From assembly GCA_031772625.1 (NCBI GenBank), contig CM062814.1:820640757-820704756 (forward strand): 64,000 nucleotides of DNA. Reading direction: 5' to 3'. The DNA comes from Pinus tabuliformis (Eukaryota > Streptophyta > Pinopsida > Pinales > Pinaceae). The translations under genes were made by a program, and so were the position numbers. Under the pieces are notes generated by a model. That model did not search any database. It was not told the DNA's origin and saw only the letters and a program-made list of their open reading frames with translations. Shown here in pieces: positions 31,900 through 43,060 of this stretch; positions within the stretch are counted from its first letter, which is position 1, and every line of letters begins with the position of its first letter.

Positions 31900-33292
31900 T
31901 CCTTTCAAACTCAGGTAAATATTGTCACAATATCTCATTAGACCCCATTTTGTATAGATGCCCAGCAATGACGAAGAAATCTGCCACGCTCACCACTAAT
32001 TCCTTCTTCTGCGGGACAGTATATCCTTCCAGGGAAGTTCCTGTCGTTAGGAAGTGTATTATATCTTCAAAATGACCATCCACGACGCGCACTACAAATA
32101 GTTGTGCGTCAGGTAATTCCTCCTCTAAATTAGTGGGCTCTTCCCCTGTTTTGATGCACAACAGATTGTCAGGTCTCGCATTCAGTCGTCCAAGCTTCAC
32201 AATAACTTCACAATCATATTCCTGGAATAGTAATAACCATCTGCAAATTGTCCCCCCCCAACACATGCTTATTGACCAGGTATTTCAGCGCGAAATGATC
32301 TGTGTACATCTTAAAATGGCCTCCCAAAAAGTAATGTCTAAACTTCTGGAGCGCATACACCATGGCTAACCCTTCACGCTCGGTAGTGGAATAGTTCTTC
32401 TCTTTTAGATAGCCTTCTGCTTGAAAATGCGATAGGGTGGTCCAAGTCTTCTCCACCAGCCTGTGTTAGTATTGTTCCCAGCGCAATACATGATGCATCG
32501 ACATGTACATGGAACTTCTTCTAATCTGAGAAGACTAAAATTGGTGCGGTGACCATCTTTTCTTTCAATACATCTAGGCTCTTCTTACAATCCTCATTCC
32601 AGCAAAATGTAACATCCTTCTTCAACAATTTCTCCATAGACGCAGTGATCTGGGCATAGCCTTTGATAAACTTTTTGTAATATCCCCTGTGTCCTAAGGT
32701 AGCGCGCAGCTACTTCACACTCCTTGGTGCTTACAAGTTCAATATCACCATGATATTTGCGGGGTCTACCATCAGTCCCTGTCTGCAAACCACATGACCC
32801 AACAGGGTCCCAAAAGGAACAAAAAACAAGCACTTCTACAAATTGAGCGCGATTTGGTATCTTCAACAGGTATCTAGCATCAGGCACAAGCTTGATACAT
32901 GGTGTTTTACCAACGCATTCTTCAATCCAAACAGCATTACATTGTACTGGAAACAACCCCAATCAGTCATGAAGGTTGTCTTGCTCCTATCTTCTGGTGT
33001 GATTTTGATCTGGTAGTACCCCGAGAACCCATCAGTGAAGGAATATGCTTTCTGGCCACCTAAATTGTCCAACACTTCATCAATGAATGGAGTCGGGAAA
33101 GGATCATGTACGCAAGCGTCATTCAACTTTCTGAGATCCACACATATCCTTATTTCATCCTTTTGCTTCTTCTCTTTTACCACCATTGGGCTTACCCAGT
33201 CAGATTCTTCCACGGGCTCAATGATGCCTGTCACGAGCATCTTGTCTATCTCTAAGTGGACCTTTTCCTTATACTTCAGATTAAGATGGTAA
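31900..33292 (-). pseudogene. Gypsy reverse transcriptase and RNase H, catalytic block deleted
   Basis: RT starts abruptly at 33292 within an NLKYKEKVHLEIDKML segment, then shows GIIEPVEESDWVSPMVVKEKK, IRICVDLRKLN, AYSFTDGFSGYYQI and FGLKNA. The sequence then jumps to a LMLDTC-like helix that normally follows the YxDD strand, so about 28 residues including YxDD are missing near 32915. RNase H follows: HVDAS near 32500, HYFLGGHFKMYTDHFALKYLV and VIVKLGRLNARPD. The N-terminal part of RT and everything before it is replaced by the inverted segment that ends at 33293. Confidence 0.8.
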
Positions 33293-34248
33293 GGCCTTTG
33301 GAATATATTGTGCCTAGTTTGCGCATAGCGGCACTCGCAGGTATGACGGATCGAGGATCCTTGGAGGAAAGGATCGCATAGCTAGATGAGCTTGAGGAAG
33401 AGATATTTCTAGCTGGATTTCCCCAACAAGTCCAAAAGTAGCACGAAAAGGCATGGCATGATCGACATATTAAGCTGCACACCTTTAAGGTAAATGACCT
33501 GGTTTTGTTATATGACAGTAAGTTTGATAAATTTCCAGGGAAATTCATAATGCACTGGTTAGGGCCCTATGTCATTAAGGAAATTACTAATGGAGGAGCG
33601 GTACAACTAGTCAAATTGAATGGAGATCCTTTCCCAAGAAAGGTGAATGGCAGTCGATTGAAGCCATACACCGGTGGTCCGACCATGTGACTAGATGAAG
33701 GTAGCATAGTCTTACTGCTCTAGGCAGCTAAAAGGAGGCGTGGGACTATAAACTACACTGCCCAGGTTGGGGAGCTGTGCGATTGGAGGATGGTGCGAAG
33801 CAAGGAAGTGTCACAGGGTTCGCGGCAGCGCGACGGGAGCTACGCTACTCAGGGAGAAATTGCACAGGTCAGCCAGAAAGTGACCGTTAAAGTCACTATT
33901 CATGATTTGACGATTGAAATGCTGCCAAATGGAGCGGGCAGCGAGCATTTAAGATGAAATTTATGGCTCAAATCCTTGAAAATATGCCGCCAATTCGACA
34001 TTAATGAACCAAATTTGGGGGTAATGGTTGGATTTGAATTCAAAATGCCCTATAAATTACAAGTGTCTAACCAGCAAAAAGCACTTGGAATTTTTAGGAT
34101 TGAGTTATTGAGCTCTCAAGTGCACATGAATCGTGAGCACTACGAGCTTCTAATAGCTAGTAAAGTATTTGAGACATTGCCAAAGGAGACATAAGAGTTC
34201 ATACTAAGAATCATGTTGGCGCCCACAGAAATTATAAATACTAAAGAG
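33293..34248 (+). repeat. Inverted repeat arm 2 (integrase end in opposite orientation)
   Basis: The plus strand here encodes LYDSKFDKFPGKFIMHWLGPYVIKE ... VNGSRLKPY (33505-33690), the same integrase C-terminus as 30815-31006 but reversed relative to the element. The match starts at GCCTTTGGAATATATTGTGCC (33293), exactly where RT homology on the minus strand ends, and stops near 34248, where the element's leader begins. It sits where gag and protease should be. Confidence 0.85.
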
Positions 34249-34453
34249 GAGCAGAAAAAGATTTTGTGGATCTCTATATATAGGTATCTATCCAACCACT
34301 ATTCCTTTGTCAGTCACAAGTTTATGTTCTCCTACGCTGCGAATTCATGGATCTTCCTATCCAACCAGTCTCCAATCTCTTTCTTAGTCGGATTCCAGTG
34401 ATACGACACGACACATATCTTATGCAGATTCTGGTCCTAGCAACATAACCATT
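34249..34453 (-). other. 5' leader with possible primer site (gypsy host)
   Basis: On the minus strand, directly after the 5' LTR, the sequence reads AATGGTTATGTTGCTAGGACC. TGG two bases from the LTR is the usual primer-site start, but I cannot name a matching tRNA. The leader continues to about 34249 and then joins the inverted arm, so the gag start codon is lost. Confidence 0.4.
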
Positions 34454-35426
34454 TGTTGGCTTGATGGGGCCTGACCTAGGTTCAGCGTTAATTAGCCAAA
34501 CAAATCCCTACACTACTGGCCCTTTCGGCATCAACCCGCGGAGCGCGGACTGAAGTCTCACCCGAAGCAGTATGGGAGGATGCTGGAACCAAGTTTCTAC
34601 ACCCTGAGATGGTTGTGATGTTGTTTTATTCCTTCTATTCCTACCTTCACGTAGGTCACTTAGTTCTAGGGCTCTATCTTTCTAACCCCTTATTCCTCCC
34701 TTCGATACCTCTGTGAAAGGGTATGGTTGACCTTCACGCAACCCTATCCTACAACTCAAATACTTTTGCGCTGTTAAAGGAGCGTATTACACAGATTGTT
34801 TAGTTACCTTACGAATTTTACTTATCTTATTAGATTCTCACAGTTAGCACTGCGTAAACAGATACTCTTATTTACATTCAGTTATCCAACATAATTATAC
34901 ACATTCGCGCATCACATAAGCATTATAAAGGAAATTCATACATAAAATGACAAGATGCATCAATCGAAACAAAGACATAGAAATTGCAGAATACTTCTCT
35001 TTATTGATATCTTCCAAGTGATTACAGACTCTATCCACCCTGCGCACATAGTTGCAGGGGTCTGCGCACTCAGCTGCGGACTTCTACCCTAGGCCTCTGC
35101 ACACTTAGCTACAGAGCCTCTATCTACGCTATGACCCGAAACTTGAACTTCTTACTTCAAAGCTATGATTCTCTCATCTTGTTTGTCTCTAAAACTACTT
35201 AGAGCTTAGCTCTTTTTATACAATCCCATGGTCCGCGAACCATGGGTAGATCTCTTATAGCTGACTTTACTTTACAAAACTAAGGGAGGACAACCCTTTA
35301 TGACTTATGACACCTACGCGCTCTGCGACCACAAAATGTAGAGTCTTTACAAGTTTCTTACACAATTTGACCAAAACATGGGCTTTTAGCCCCAAAACTA
35401 TTCTTTGGGGAATCCCGTTCCCAACA
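34454..35426 (-). repeat. 5' LTR of the gypsy host
   Basis: 973 bp, starts TGTTGGCTTG, ends TTCCCAACA, and is uninterrupted. It serves as the reference for recognising the two insertions in the partner LTR. TATAT (35427-35431) follows. Confidence 0.9.
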
Positions 35427-35431
35427 TATAT

Positions 35432-35715
35432 TTTCTCTATGAATTCCAAGGTATGAATAATAACTATCAAAATCCTTGCTGCAATATTCACCAAGGTTAT
35501 CTAATCTAAAAAAAATCAACTTGTTTCTTGTCTCATTCTCAACCAAATGTTTTTATTTCTTAAAAGTATCAAAGACATTATAAAATAATATATTGCAATA
35601 AACCCAAGTTTCCCTAGTTGCATCATCAATAAAAGTAGCATAATAATAATATATGACAGTTGAGCTAGTCCCCATACATTTATATACACAAGATCTAACT
35701 CTTCACTCTTCTTTT
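35432..35715 (-). pseudogene. Copia integrase, N-terminal catalytic part (right fragment)
   Basis: Minus-strand remnants of the integrase core: ELDLVYINVWG (the HTDVWG motif with the catalytic Asp changed to Asn, near 35700) and, with a frame change, RLDNLGEYCSKDFDSYYS (RSDNGGEY motif, near 35500; Asp kept), ending GIHREN at the insertion edge. The protein continues at 18017 on the other side of the 17.4-kb insertion. The upstream gag and protease of this element are not found; copia sequence of the opposite strand begins near 35760. Confidence 0.8.
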
Positions 35716-35759
35716 ATTGTTGTGTGTGGAGCATGATTGTTCAGAGGTCTTTGTTTCAG

Positions 35760-36324
35760 CTGGATGTATACCCCAGGAAGTTTGTACACCGCTCCACGCG
35801 GGGGGCTATGGGGGGGACTTGTTCCCCTCGTGGGGGTTTAGGGGCCAGCGGTCCCCCGACGGGGCCTCGGGGGCTCGGGGGCAGCGCCCCCGAAGCTAAA
35901 AACAGATGTAAAATTGCCTTGTAAAAGTATAATAATTTCTAGTCAATTTGGGCCATTCATTAGGCGGATGATATGACAGTAGAACTTATGTTTAGTTTAG
36001 GGTTTTTTGCCCTAGAAGGCAACCCCTCTCTTTGTATGAGGGCATTGTATTTGAGGCTATGTAATAGATGTGTATTCTCTGAGTGAGAAGCAGAGAGGTG
36101 AGATTGTGAGAGAAAATAGAGGATATTACAGCAGATCTGTTGTAGGTTGTGTCTCTTCATTTTGCTGGATAATAGAAAGGAAGTACTGGCTGTTCAGGGT
36201 GTCCGTAGCCCAAACTGGGTGAACCACGTATATCTGTGTTTCTCTTGTTTTATGTGTTTTCTTTGTTTATATTTTTGCAATATTTTATGTGTTCCATTGC
36301 TCTGTAATATATAATATTCTAACA
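35760..36324 (+). repeat. LTR of the plus-strand copia element (left edge uncertain)
   Basis: Ends TTCTAACA at 36324 right before a tRNA-Met-type primer site. Contains a highly GC-rich block (35790-35892) and, after it, a transcribed-looking part with the small hairpin-forming word TTTTGCCCTAGAAGGCAA near 36007. Only one copy is in the window and no TGTTAG start is visible, so the left edge is approximate. Confidence 0.5.
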
Positions 36325-36326
36325 AC

Positions 36327-36340
36327 CGGTATCAGAGCTG
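36327..36340 (+). promoter_or_regulatory. Primer-binding site, initiator tRNA-Met
   Basis: CGGTATCAGAGCTG matches the initiator-tRNA-Met complement TGGTATCAGAGC except for the first base. It lies two bases after the LTR end at 36324 and orients the copia element on the plus strand. Confidence 0.8.
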
Positions 36341-36399
36341 AAGGTCTATTTGGCTGATAAACTCGTAAGAAAGAAGGGTTCCTCATTCGAGTGGGAGCA

Positions 36400-37150
36400 A
36401 TGGCGGAATATGGTAAGTTTAGGGTCGAGAAATTTAACGCCAAAACTTCTCGCTATGGAAGATGCAGATGGAAGATTATTTGTATCAGAAAGATCTATAC
36501 CTACCATTGGGTGGAAAAACAAAGATGCCGACAGGTATGACAGATAAAGAATGGAACCTTCTCGATAGAAAGGCACTCGGAATAGTACGGTTGTGCCTCA
36601 CAGTGTCGGTCACCTTCAACATTTCGAAGGAAACTACGACAGAGGGTTTGATCAAGGCATTGGAGAAACTATATGAAAAACCCTCGGCCTCAAACAAGGT
36701 ATTTCTTATGAAACGGTTATTTAATATGAAGATGTCGGAAGGTGGATCTGTTGCAAACCATTTAAATTATTTTAATACTGTTAGAAGTTAGTTATGTTCT
36801 GTAGGGGTAGACTTTGATAGTGAAGTTATAGCTCTGTTATTCTTGTGCTCATTACTAGAAAGTTGGAATGGTTTAGTAATGGCCATTAGTAACTCTGTTT
36901 CTAGATCTAGTACTTTAAAGTTTGATGATGTTGTCGGTGCTATCCTTAGCGAGGAAATGCTCCGGTGAGACATCGGGTAATGCTTTGAGTGCAGAGTCTA
37001 GGGGAAGAAAAATGGAAAGAGGAAAGAGCTCAAGATATCGCAGTAAATCAAGGAAAGGCAGATCCAAGTCCAGATCGGGGATAGTCTGCTGGAAATGCGG
37101 AAAGAAAGGAAACCTAAAGAAAGACTATAGATCTCGGAAGGGAAAAGAAG
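36400..37150 (+). pseudogene. Copia Gag
   Basis: ATG at 36400 (MAEYGKFRVEKFNAK), then a one-base frameshift near 36444 into MQMEDYLYQKDLYLPL, the usual UBN2-type copia gag start. The chain continues DKEWNLLDRKALGIVRLCLT, SASNKVFLMKRLFNMKMSEGGSV and [15 protein letters not shown], with stops at 36789 and 36967. The zinc knuckle reads CWKCGKKGNLKKDY (37078-37119): His and the last Cys of C-X2-C-X4-H-X4-C have become Asn and Tyr, so metal binding should be lost. Confidence 0.8.
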
Positions 37151-37720
37151 GAGATGCACAACAAGAAAACAATCATGAAGCAAATGTGACAGGTGAGGTG
37201 TTACAAGATGCTTTGATTCTTTCTTTCGAAAATATTACTGATTCCTGGGTGGTAGATTCAGGGGCCTCATTCCATGCCACACCTGATAAGAAATACTTTC
37301 ATGACTATGTTCAAGGAGATTTTGGACAAGTTCATTTGGGTGATGATAAACCCTGCAAATTGTTGGAATGGGTAAGGTTATTGTAAAACAGTAGAATGGA
37401 AACCAATGGCTACTAAAGGAGGTAAGGCATGTTCCAGATCTGAAGAAAAATCTGATTGCAACAGGGCAGTTAGGCGGTGAAGGTTGTGTTACAACTTTCA
37501 CAGATAAAGCTTGGAAGGTCACCAAAGGAGCCCTGGTAATAGCAAAAGGCGAAAAGGTTGGTACATTGCATTTATGCAATGGTATTTCTAACTCTGTTAA
37601 TGCTTTAACTTTCAAAGGAGCAGATGCAGCATTATGGCATCATAGGCTCGGACACATGAGTGAAAAGGGGATGAAGATTCTTCACTCAAGGAATTTGTTG
37701 CCAGGTTTGAAGAATTTGAC
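37151..37720 (+). pseudogene. Copia protease and pre-integrase region
   Basis: Protease: DSWVVDSGASFHATPDKKYF with the catalytic Asp-Ser-Gly intact (about 37240-37300); the frame closes with TAA at 37384. After a frame change the GAG-pre-integrase domain appears as LWHHRLGHMSEKGMKILHSRNLLPGL (37630-37710), including the HRLGH zinc ligands. It joins the integrase frame near 37720. Confidence 0.8.
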
Positions 37721-38570
37721 TTGGACTTCTGTGAGAATTGCATTTATGGAAAACAGAAGAGAGTCAGATTTCTCAGAGTTGGGAAAGAAAAGAAGAGCGA
37801 AAAATTAGAGCTTGTGCATACAGATGTATGGGGACCTGCTCAGGTGTCATCTCTTGGTGGTTGTTGTTATTATGTTACTTTTATTAATGATGCAACTAGA
37901 AAAACTTGGATTTGTTGTATTAAGAATAAATCTGATGTATTTGATACTTTCAAGAAATGGAAAGCTTTGGTTGACATTGAGACAGGAAAGAAATTGAAGT
38001 GTCTCAGATCAGACAATGGAGGTAAATATTGCAGCAAAGAGTTTGATAGGTACTATTCAGAGCATGGAATTCGCAGAGAGAAGACAGTTCCAAGAACACC
38101 ACAAGAAAATTGTGTGTCAGAAAGGATGAAAAGAACAATCATGGAGCGTGCAAGGTGCATGAGATTGCATGCAGGATTGCCTTTACAGTTTTGGGCAAAT
38201 GCTGTAGATACTATTGTTTATCTAATAAACAGAGAGCCTTCAAGTTCCTTGGATGGTGGTGTTCCAGAGGAAGCATGGACAGGTAAAAAGGTAAACTACA
38301 CTTTTTTAAAGCCTTTTGGTTGTGAGGCCTTTATCCATATTGATAAAGAAAATAGAACAAAGCTTGAGGCAAAGTCAAAGAAATGTACCTTTATTGGATA
38401 TGGTGTTAATGATTTTGGTTATCGCTTATATGATTACGAAAATCACAAAATAATTAGGAGCAGAGATGTAATATTGAATGAAAAAGTCTTGTATAAGAAT
38501 CAGTTGCAGGAAAAGAAACAGGAAAAAGAAAACAAGTAATACGCAGTTCTTGATGAAATCACTGAAAAAG
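37721..38570 (+). pseudogene. Copia integrase, nearly intact; RT missing
   Basis: Open from 37721 to TAA 38537. It shows the second half of the zinc finger (DFCENCIYGKQ), the core with LVHTDVWGPAQ (first Asp), LRSDNGGKYCSKEF (second Asp) and CVSERMKRTIMERARCM (Glu), and the C-terminal FGCEAFIHI...KSKKCTFIGYGV...KIIRSRDVILNE. All three catalytic acids are present. The linker to RT (VLDEITEKVKGDP) follows and decays after 38570. RT, RNase H and the 3' LTR are not found, so the element is 3'-truncated. It is the best-preserved coding stretch of the copia family here. Confidence 0.85.
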
Positions 38571-39496
38571 TAAAGGGGGATCCAAAGAATTATCACCACA
38601 CCCCCTAGACGCCCCGGTGATACTAGTAAAGGGGCACATCCCAATACACCCCCTAAGGAACCGTGGTCCAAATGTGGCTAAAAATGATACCTCTAAATTA
38701 TGAGATAACTAAACTCCACAGTCAATACCAAATGACTCTGTAGAGAGTGCCTTCTCCTTTGTACTTGCATTATTTCCATTCAAGGTAAAAAAGAGGAGAG
38801 TAGCCTCACCTTCTAGTTGGGTATTCTGCCATAAGCATTTAGCAAAGCATATCTTTTTTATCATTGTGTTTGGTGTGTGATTTCATTTTTTTTTTCTCTA
38901 CTTTCCACATTCTATCTATTTCATGCATAAACAACAAATCTAGAATCTAAAGGAATTTCACCTTAAGAGTATAGATTTCAATTTATTTTCATCCTATCTT
39001 TTGTGATGAACTATCCAATGGAATATCTATGGTAGTTTACATATCACCATAATATAAAAATATAAATTACAATCAATATTCAATTTCACTCTCACAAAGT
39101 TGAGTTAAATTGATGAATAGGTCATAAATGTAAGCTTATCCAATATTTATAGAAAAATGGATCATCTAATGCTTATGAAAAGTAAATTTTCAAGCACCCA
39201 ATACTCTGTGAAATTTAGCATTACACCAAGGAAAATGCAAGCTAAAGAAGTCCCCATAGCTTACCCTCAACCTTGTCCCTCACGCTTTGGCTTATAGGGA
39301 CTTTAACATTCAGCCTGACACAATTTGATATTTTTAGCATACAATCTTATACACATTTTAATATTTTATACTAATTTTACATTTTAATTGTATCAAGAAC
39401 AATATTTGACTATGAATCAAGTATTAATAGATTTTTTTTCACCAATTAAGAAATCATGTCTCTTATTCTGCTTCATATTGAGGTGAGTTAATTCTC
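38571..39496. other. AT-rich spacer, nothing recognised
   Basis: No ORF or LTR edge found. The last part (about 39460-39496, CTTCATATTGAGGTGAGTTA) resembles sequence just right of the chromovirus (48549-48569), as well as words in the long direct repeats at 54657 and 62277. The chromovirus may therefore have inserted into an older repeat. Confidence 0.35.
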
Positions 39497-41541
39497 TGTA
39501 ACACCCTCCTCCCAAATCTACCCAGGTAACCAACCAACCAAGGTAAACATGTGATGATTAGTTACTATGATATGATTCATCTCCCTATATATCATTTAAA
39601 GAAGTGGAACGATGGAACACAACCAACCTGACCTTCTACACATGTAACAAAAACCCTAGGAGCCATCCCACCCATCTAGGTGACCAGCCCTTGAGACAAA
39701 CTAATATTTTGTTGCATTAAAGCCTTAGTTACTCCCTTGACATGGGAATTCATGCGACTGGGAACCTCCAGTCACTCCCAGAGCAAGAAATTCCTGTGAC
39801 TAGGGAATTTTCCAGGTAGTTCTGTGCCAGCGACTCCAAATTTTGTGCCACTTTTCAGGGCCAAGACTCAGGCCACTGCCCAAAACTCCAGGAAACTTCC
39901 AAAAATGAAACATAACATCAAAAAAATGATACAAATGAAAATACTTGAACAAGGACTTGACTGCACCCCTACTAGCCATGACAGACATTTCATCAAACAT
40001 GTCACAAATATGCATCCTACGGGTTTAAATAACATATCCAAGCGTAGGGGTCTCCCACTTATCTAAGAATCACTAAGAAGCATTGTTGCCTCATCACCAT
40101 AATTTCAATACCATATATTAAGTCATATATTCATTGTACATTCAGTGATTAACCAAAACATGATGAGAGCCATCTATGATCATTGTCATAAATCTCACTC
40201 ATAACCATAATATAACTGACATATTTATCAAGGATAGAATAGCCATATATGCCACATATAAATAAGTATATTTACCCATAAAATACCAAGGAGAAAGATC
40301 TCTTATTGATGATTTCATAAGCCGACTAGGTATGGGACTTCCACGAAACACCCGACCATAGACTAGGCTGAACAAAATCTTTCTTTCAGCCAATCACCCC
40401 CGTGCCATATTGCAAGCATGAATGTGGGATCTCATAAAACAAATCAATCAAAAACATCCATGAATTATGGAGGCCAAACAACCTCAACCCTCAACTAGTG
40501 ATTCCTCCTCACAGTCGTACATCACTAAACATCACCATATTGGTCTCTACCCAAGTTGTCTAGGGCTCCATAGCGTTTGTTCCAACCAGGGCTTCGAGGA
40601 CTAGTAACTCAACCCACAGTTGTCGTCGGGTTTCCAGAGTGTTTTTCTAACCAGGGCTTCCAGTACTAATAACTCAACCCAACAAGGGCTTCCAAATATT
40701 TTTTCCAACCAGGGCTTCCAGGACTAGCAACTCAACCCAATTTGTTACAGGGCTTCCAGAGTGTTTGTCCAACCAAGGCTTCCAAGAACTAATAACTCAA
40801 CCCCCAACCAAAGGAACAAGAAAACCAACCAAAGAACTAAAGAAAAACACATAACACCATGACTATCCAGGAAATCGAAAGGCTAGGCAAAAACACTATC
40901 AATCCAAGCAATCCTCCATTCCAATGATAAATCATGACCAAATAACCACATGCATATGCCATGCATGCCAAACCCAACAAGGAAAGCATACATGAAAGTC
41001 GATACCTACAAGAAAAATCTGCCATAGTTGTTGATCTCGGTGTCCTCTTATGGTTTCCTACTTTTCCTTTGTCTTCTTGCTACAAATTCCAAGTATGCCA
41101 CACTCCTCCAAGAGTTCTCTAAGAAAACTCTAAGTGTCGAAGAGCATGAGAGAGAGAGAATAGAATGAGAGCTCCAAAACTAAACCGACAAAATTATGTA
41201 CTGACAAAAGCTACCCATTGATCCTCGGAAGCTGTTTTATTAATGAAGCCTCTAATTTATTCAATTTTCCATTATTTTCCTTCATTTTCCTCCTCGCATG
41301 CAACATGTGACCTTTCACCTTCCTTTTCTCCTAATTCCCATTATTTTCATAAATAAATTCCATTTTCCCTTTCCAAAGCCTTTTCCATTACCTTTGCTAA
41401 TTTCCTTAGCCATTAATAAACCAAAGTGGCACCCCACAAGGATGTTTTTCCCACCATCCATCTTGGAATACGTGTCCCATGACCAAGGTCTTATTTTACC
41501 TTTATTAATTTTTACATGGAATTTTTACCAAGGCTATTACA
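39497..41541 (-). repeat. 3' LTR of the chromovirus, with internal minisatellite
   Basis: 2,045 bp against 1,566 bp for the partner. The extra ~480 bp lies between about 40530 and 41020 and includes a tandem repeat at 40571-40805. Outside that block the two copies align throughout. Confidence 0.9.
40571..40805. repeat. Minisatellite of ~58-66 bp units
   Basis: Four copies of AACCAGGGCTTCCAGGACTA followed by TAACTCAACCC, starting at about 40587, 40653, 40711 and 40775; three are separated by GGGCTTCCAGAGTGTTTNTC-like spacers. Present in only one of the two LTRs. Confidence 0.75.
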
Positions 41542-41557
41542 GTCTCCTCCCCCTTAG
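41542..41557 (-). promoter_or_regulatory. Polypurine tract of the chromovirus
   Basis: The minus strand reads CCTAAGGGGGAGGAGAC immediately before the 3' LTR start TGTAATAGCC. This agrees with minus orientation. Confidence 0.85.
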
Positions 41558-41869
41558 GGGAACACAGTCCTGGTTGTTCAATGACACATACAACCAAAAA
41601 GACTGCTCAATGAAAAACATATTGCCCAAGGATATTTATAACTTAGCTTGTTGCAGTATTTACGATGATCAACCTACTGAGAAGAAAACCAAAATGACAA
41701 CATAACAATCATGACAACCATAATGACACGACACCATATCGCTTATTGGATCTTCATAACACATCTCAAGGCGGTGTTTACATAGATATACATATGTACA
41801 TATACCCAAAACATCATACCAAGAATATACCAAATACATATATCAAGGAAATTCACTCAATTAGCGAAT

Positions 41870-43060
41870 AGTGAAGGATACATATCCTGCATCTGATTTT
41901 CCATCTCCCATGTAGCTTCATCGAGCCCAAAGTGATTCCACTGCACTTTAACCTGCTCGATTGTTGAGTTCCAGAGCATGAGTATATTTCTTTGCACTGA
42001 GGTTCTGACTGGAATTCTCCTTTTGGCACCACTTGTAATATAGACCAGTCAATTACATGATTAACATCTTTAACTTACTTTTTAAGAAATGATACATGGA
42101 ATTTCACTGTCGGAGGTAGTAAAAGTTGATAGGCTATTGGTCCATTCCTTTTAAGAATATTGAATGGTACACAAAACCAAGGTGCCATCTTGGTACATGA
42201 TCCAGTCCATAAGGAACTCTTCTTGGGCTTGATGCGCAAGTACACGTGTTCCCCAACCTGAAACTCTTTAAACAACTTGTTTTGATCTGCATAGCTTTCC
42301 ATCTATCTTATGTTTCCTTTAGATTCTTCTTGATTACCTGCATTTCTTGTTCCATTTCTTCCAAAATATCTGGTGCTATCAATACCCTGTTAACTAAATC
42401 ACTCCAACTAGTAGGAGTATTAAAACTCCGAAAAAAGAGTGCCTCGAACAAACTTGTCCTCAAAGACTCCTGATACCCATTGTTTTAAGCGAACTCTACC
42501 AGTGGAAGATACTCTTCCCACTTTCACTGCCGATGCATCACATACATCCTCAACATATCCTCCAATATATTGTTGACCTTGTCTATCTGTCCATTTGTCT
42601 GTGGATGATAAGTTGCATTGAATGCCAACTCTATGCCCAAACCTACAAATAACTCTTTCCAAAACCTAGAAGTAAGAATAGCATCCCTCTCTGACACAAT
42701 CTTCTTCGGGACACCATGCAACCTTTGTTAACCTATCAACCACAACCATAATCGAGTCATGTTGTCTAGATGTCCTCGGAAAAACTGTCCAAGAAAATTA
42801 CCTCCCATTTCCACTATGGAATCAAAATCGGATGTAGTAACCCACTTGGATGCTTACACTCTACCTTTACCTATTGAAAATCCAAGCATCTTGGTACGAA
42901 CTCTGACACTTCTTTCTTCAAGTTCGGCCAGTAGTAGAACTTCTTCACTGTTATCAATGTCTTATGATACCTTGGGTGAATTGAATATGTTTTCGCATGA
43001 AACTCCCTTAATATAATCTTGTTGAGCTCATTATGGCACATATATCATGTCCCTAAATAT
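41870..43060 (-). pseudogene. Chromovirus integrase with C-terminal chromodomain
   Basis: Minus-strand order: zinc-binding N-terminus (FHAKTYSIHP, FYYWPNLKKE, RCLDFQ with the last Cys now Phe; 43030-42870), core start WKWEVIFLDSF (first Asp), then KKIVSERDAILTSRFWKELF (second Asp) and TNGQIDKVNNILEDMLR, where the catalytic Glu is Asp. The stretch between first and second Asp is too short, so an internal deletion is likely near 42725. The C-terminus is FQVGEHVYLRIKPKKSSL ... VKFHVSFLKK (42302-42075). The chromodomain follows in another frame: a NSTIEQVKVQWNHFGLDEATWEME stretch (about 41970-41895, shown split for length as TIEQVKVQW and LDEATWEME). Chromodomains guide integration to marked chromatin. 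Confidence 0.8.

Larger units (their letters stand above)
18018..35426 (-). mobile_element. Minus-strand Ty3/gypsy element, host of the nest
   Basis: LTRs 34454-35426 (5') and 18018-18989 plus 26837-27174 (3', interrupted) start TGTTGGCTTG and end CCAACA, with a TATAT target duplication. Without insertions the 3' LTR is about 978 bp against 973 bp for the 5' LTR. Internal order on the minus strand: leader, inverted segment, RT, RNase H, integrase, promoter-like region, extra coiled-coil ORF, polypurine tract. Gag, protease and the RT start are absent, and RT lacks its catalytic block, so it is non-autonomous. LTR copies differ by roughly 11% in a 250-base sample, making it old. Confidence 0.9.

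Noticed and set aside
33035-33292. Plus-strand ORF next to the inverted arm
   Set aside because: It is the antisense of RT (FTDGFSGYYQI on the minus strand) and has no motif of its own.
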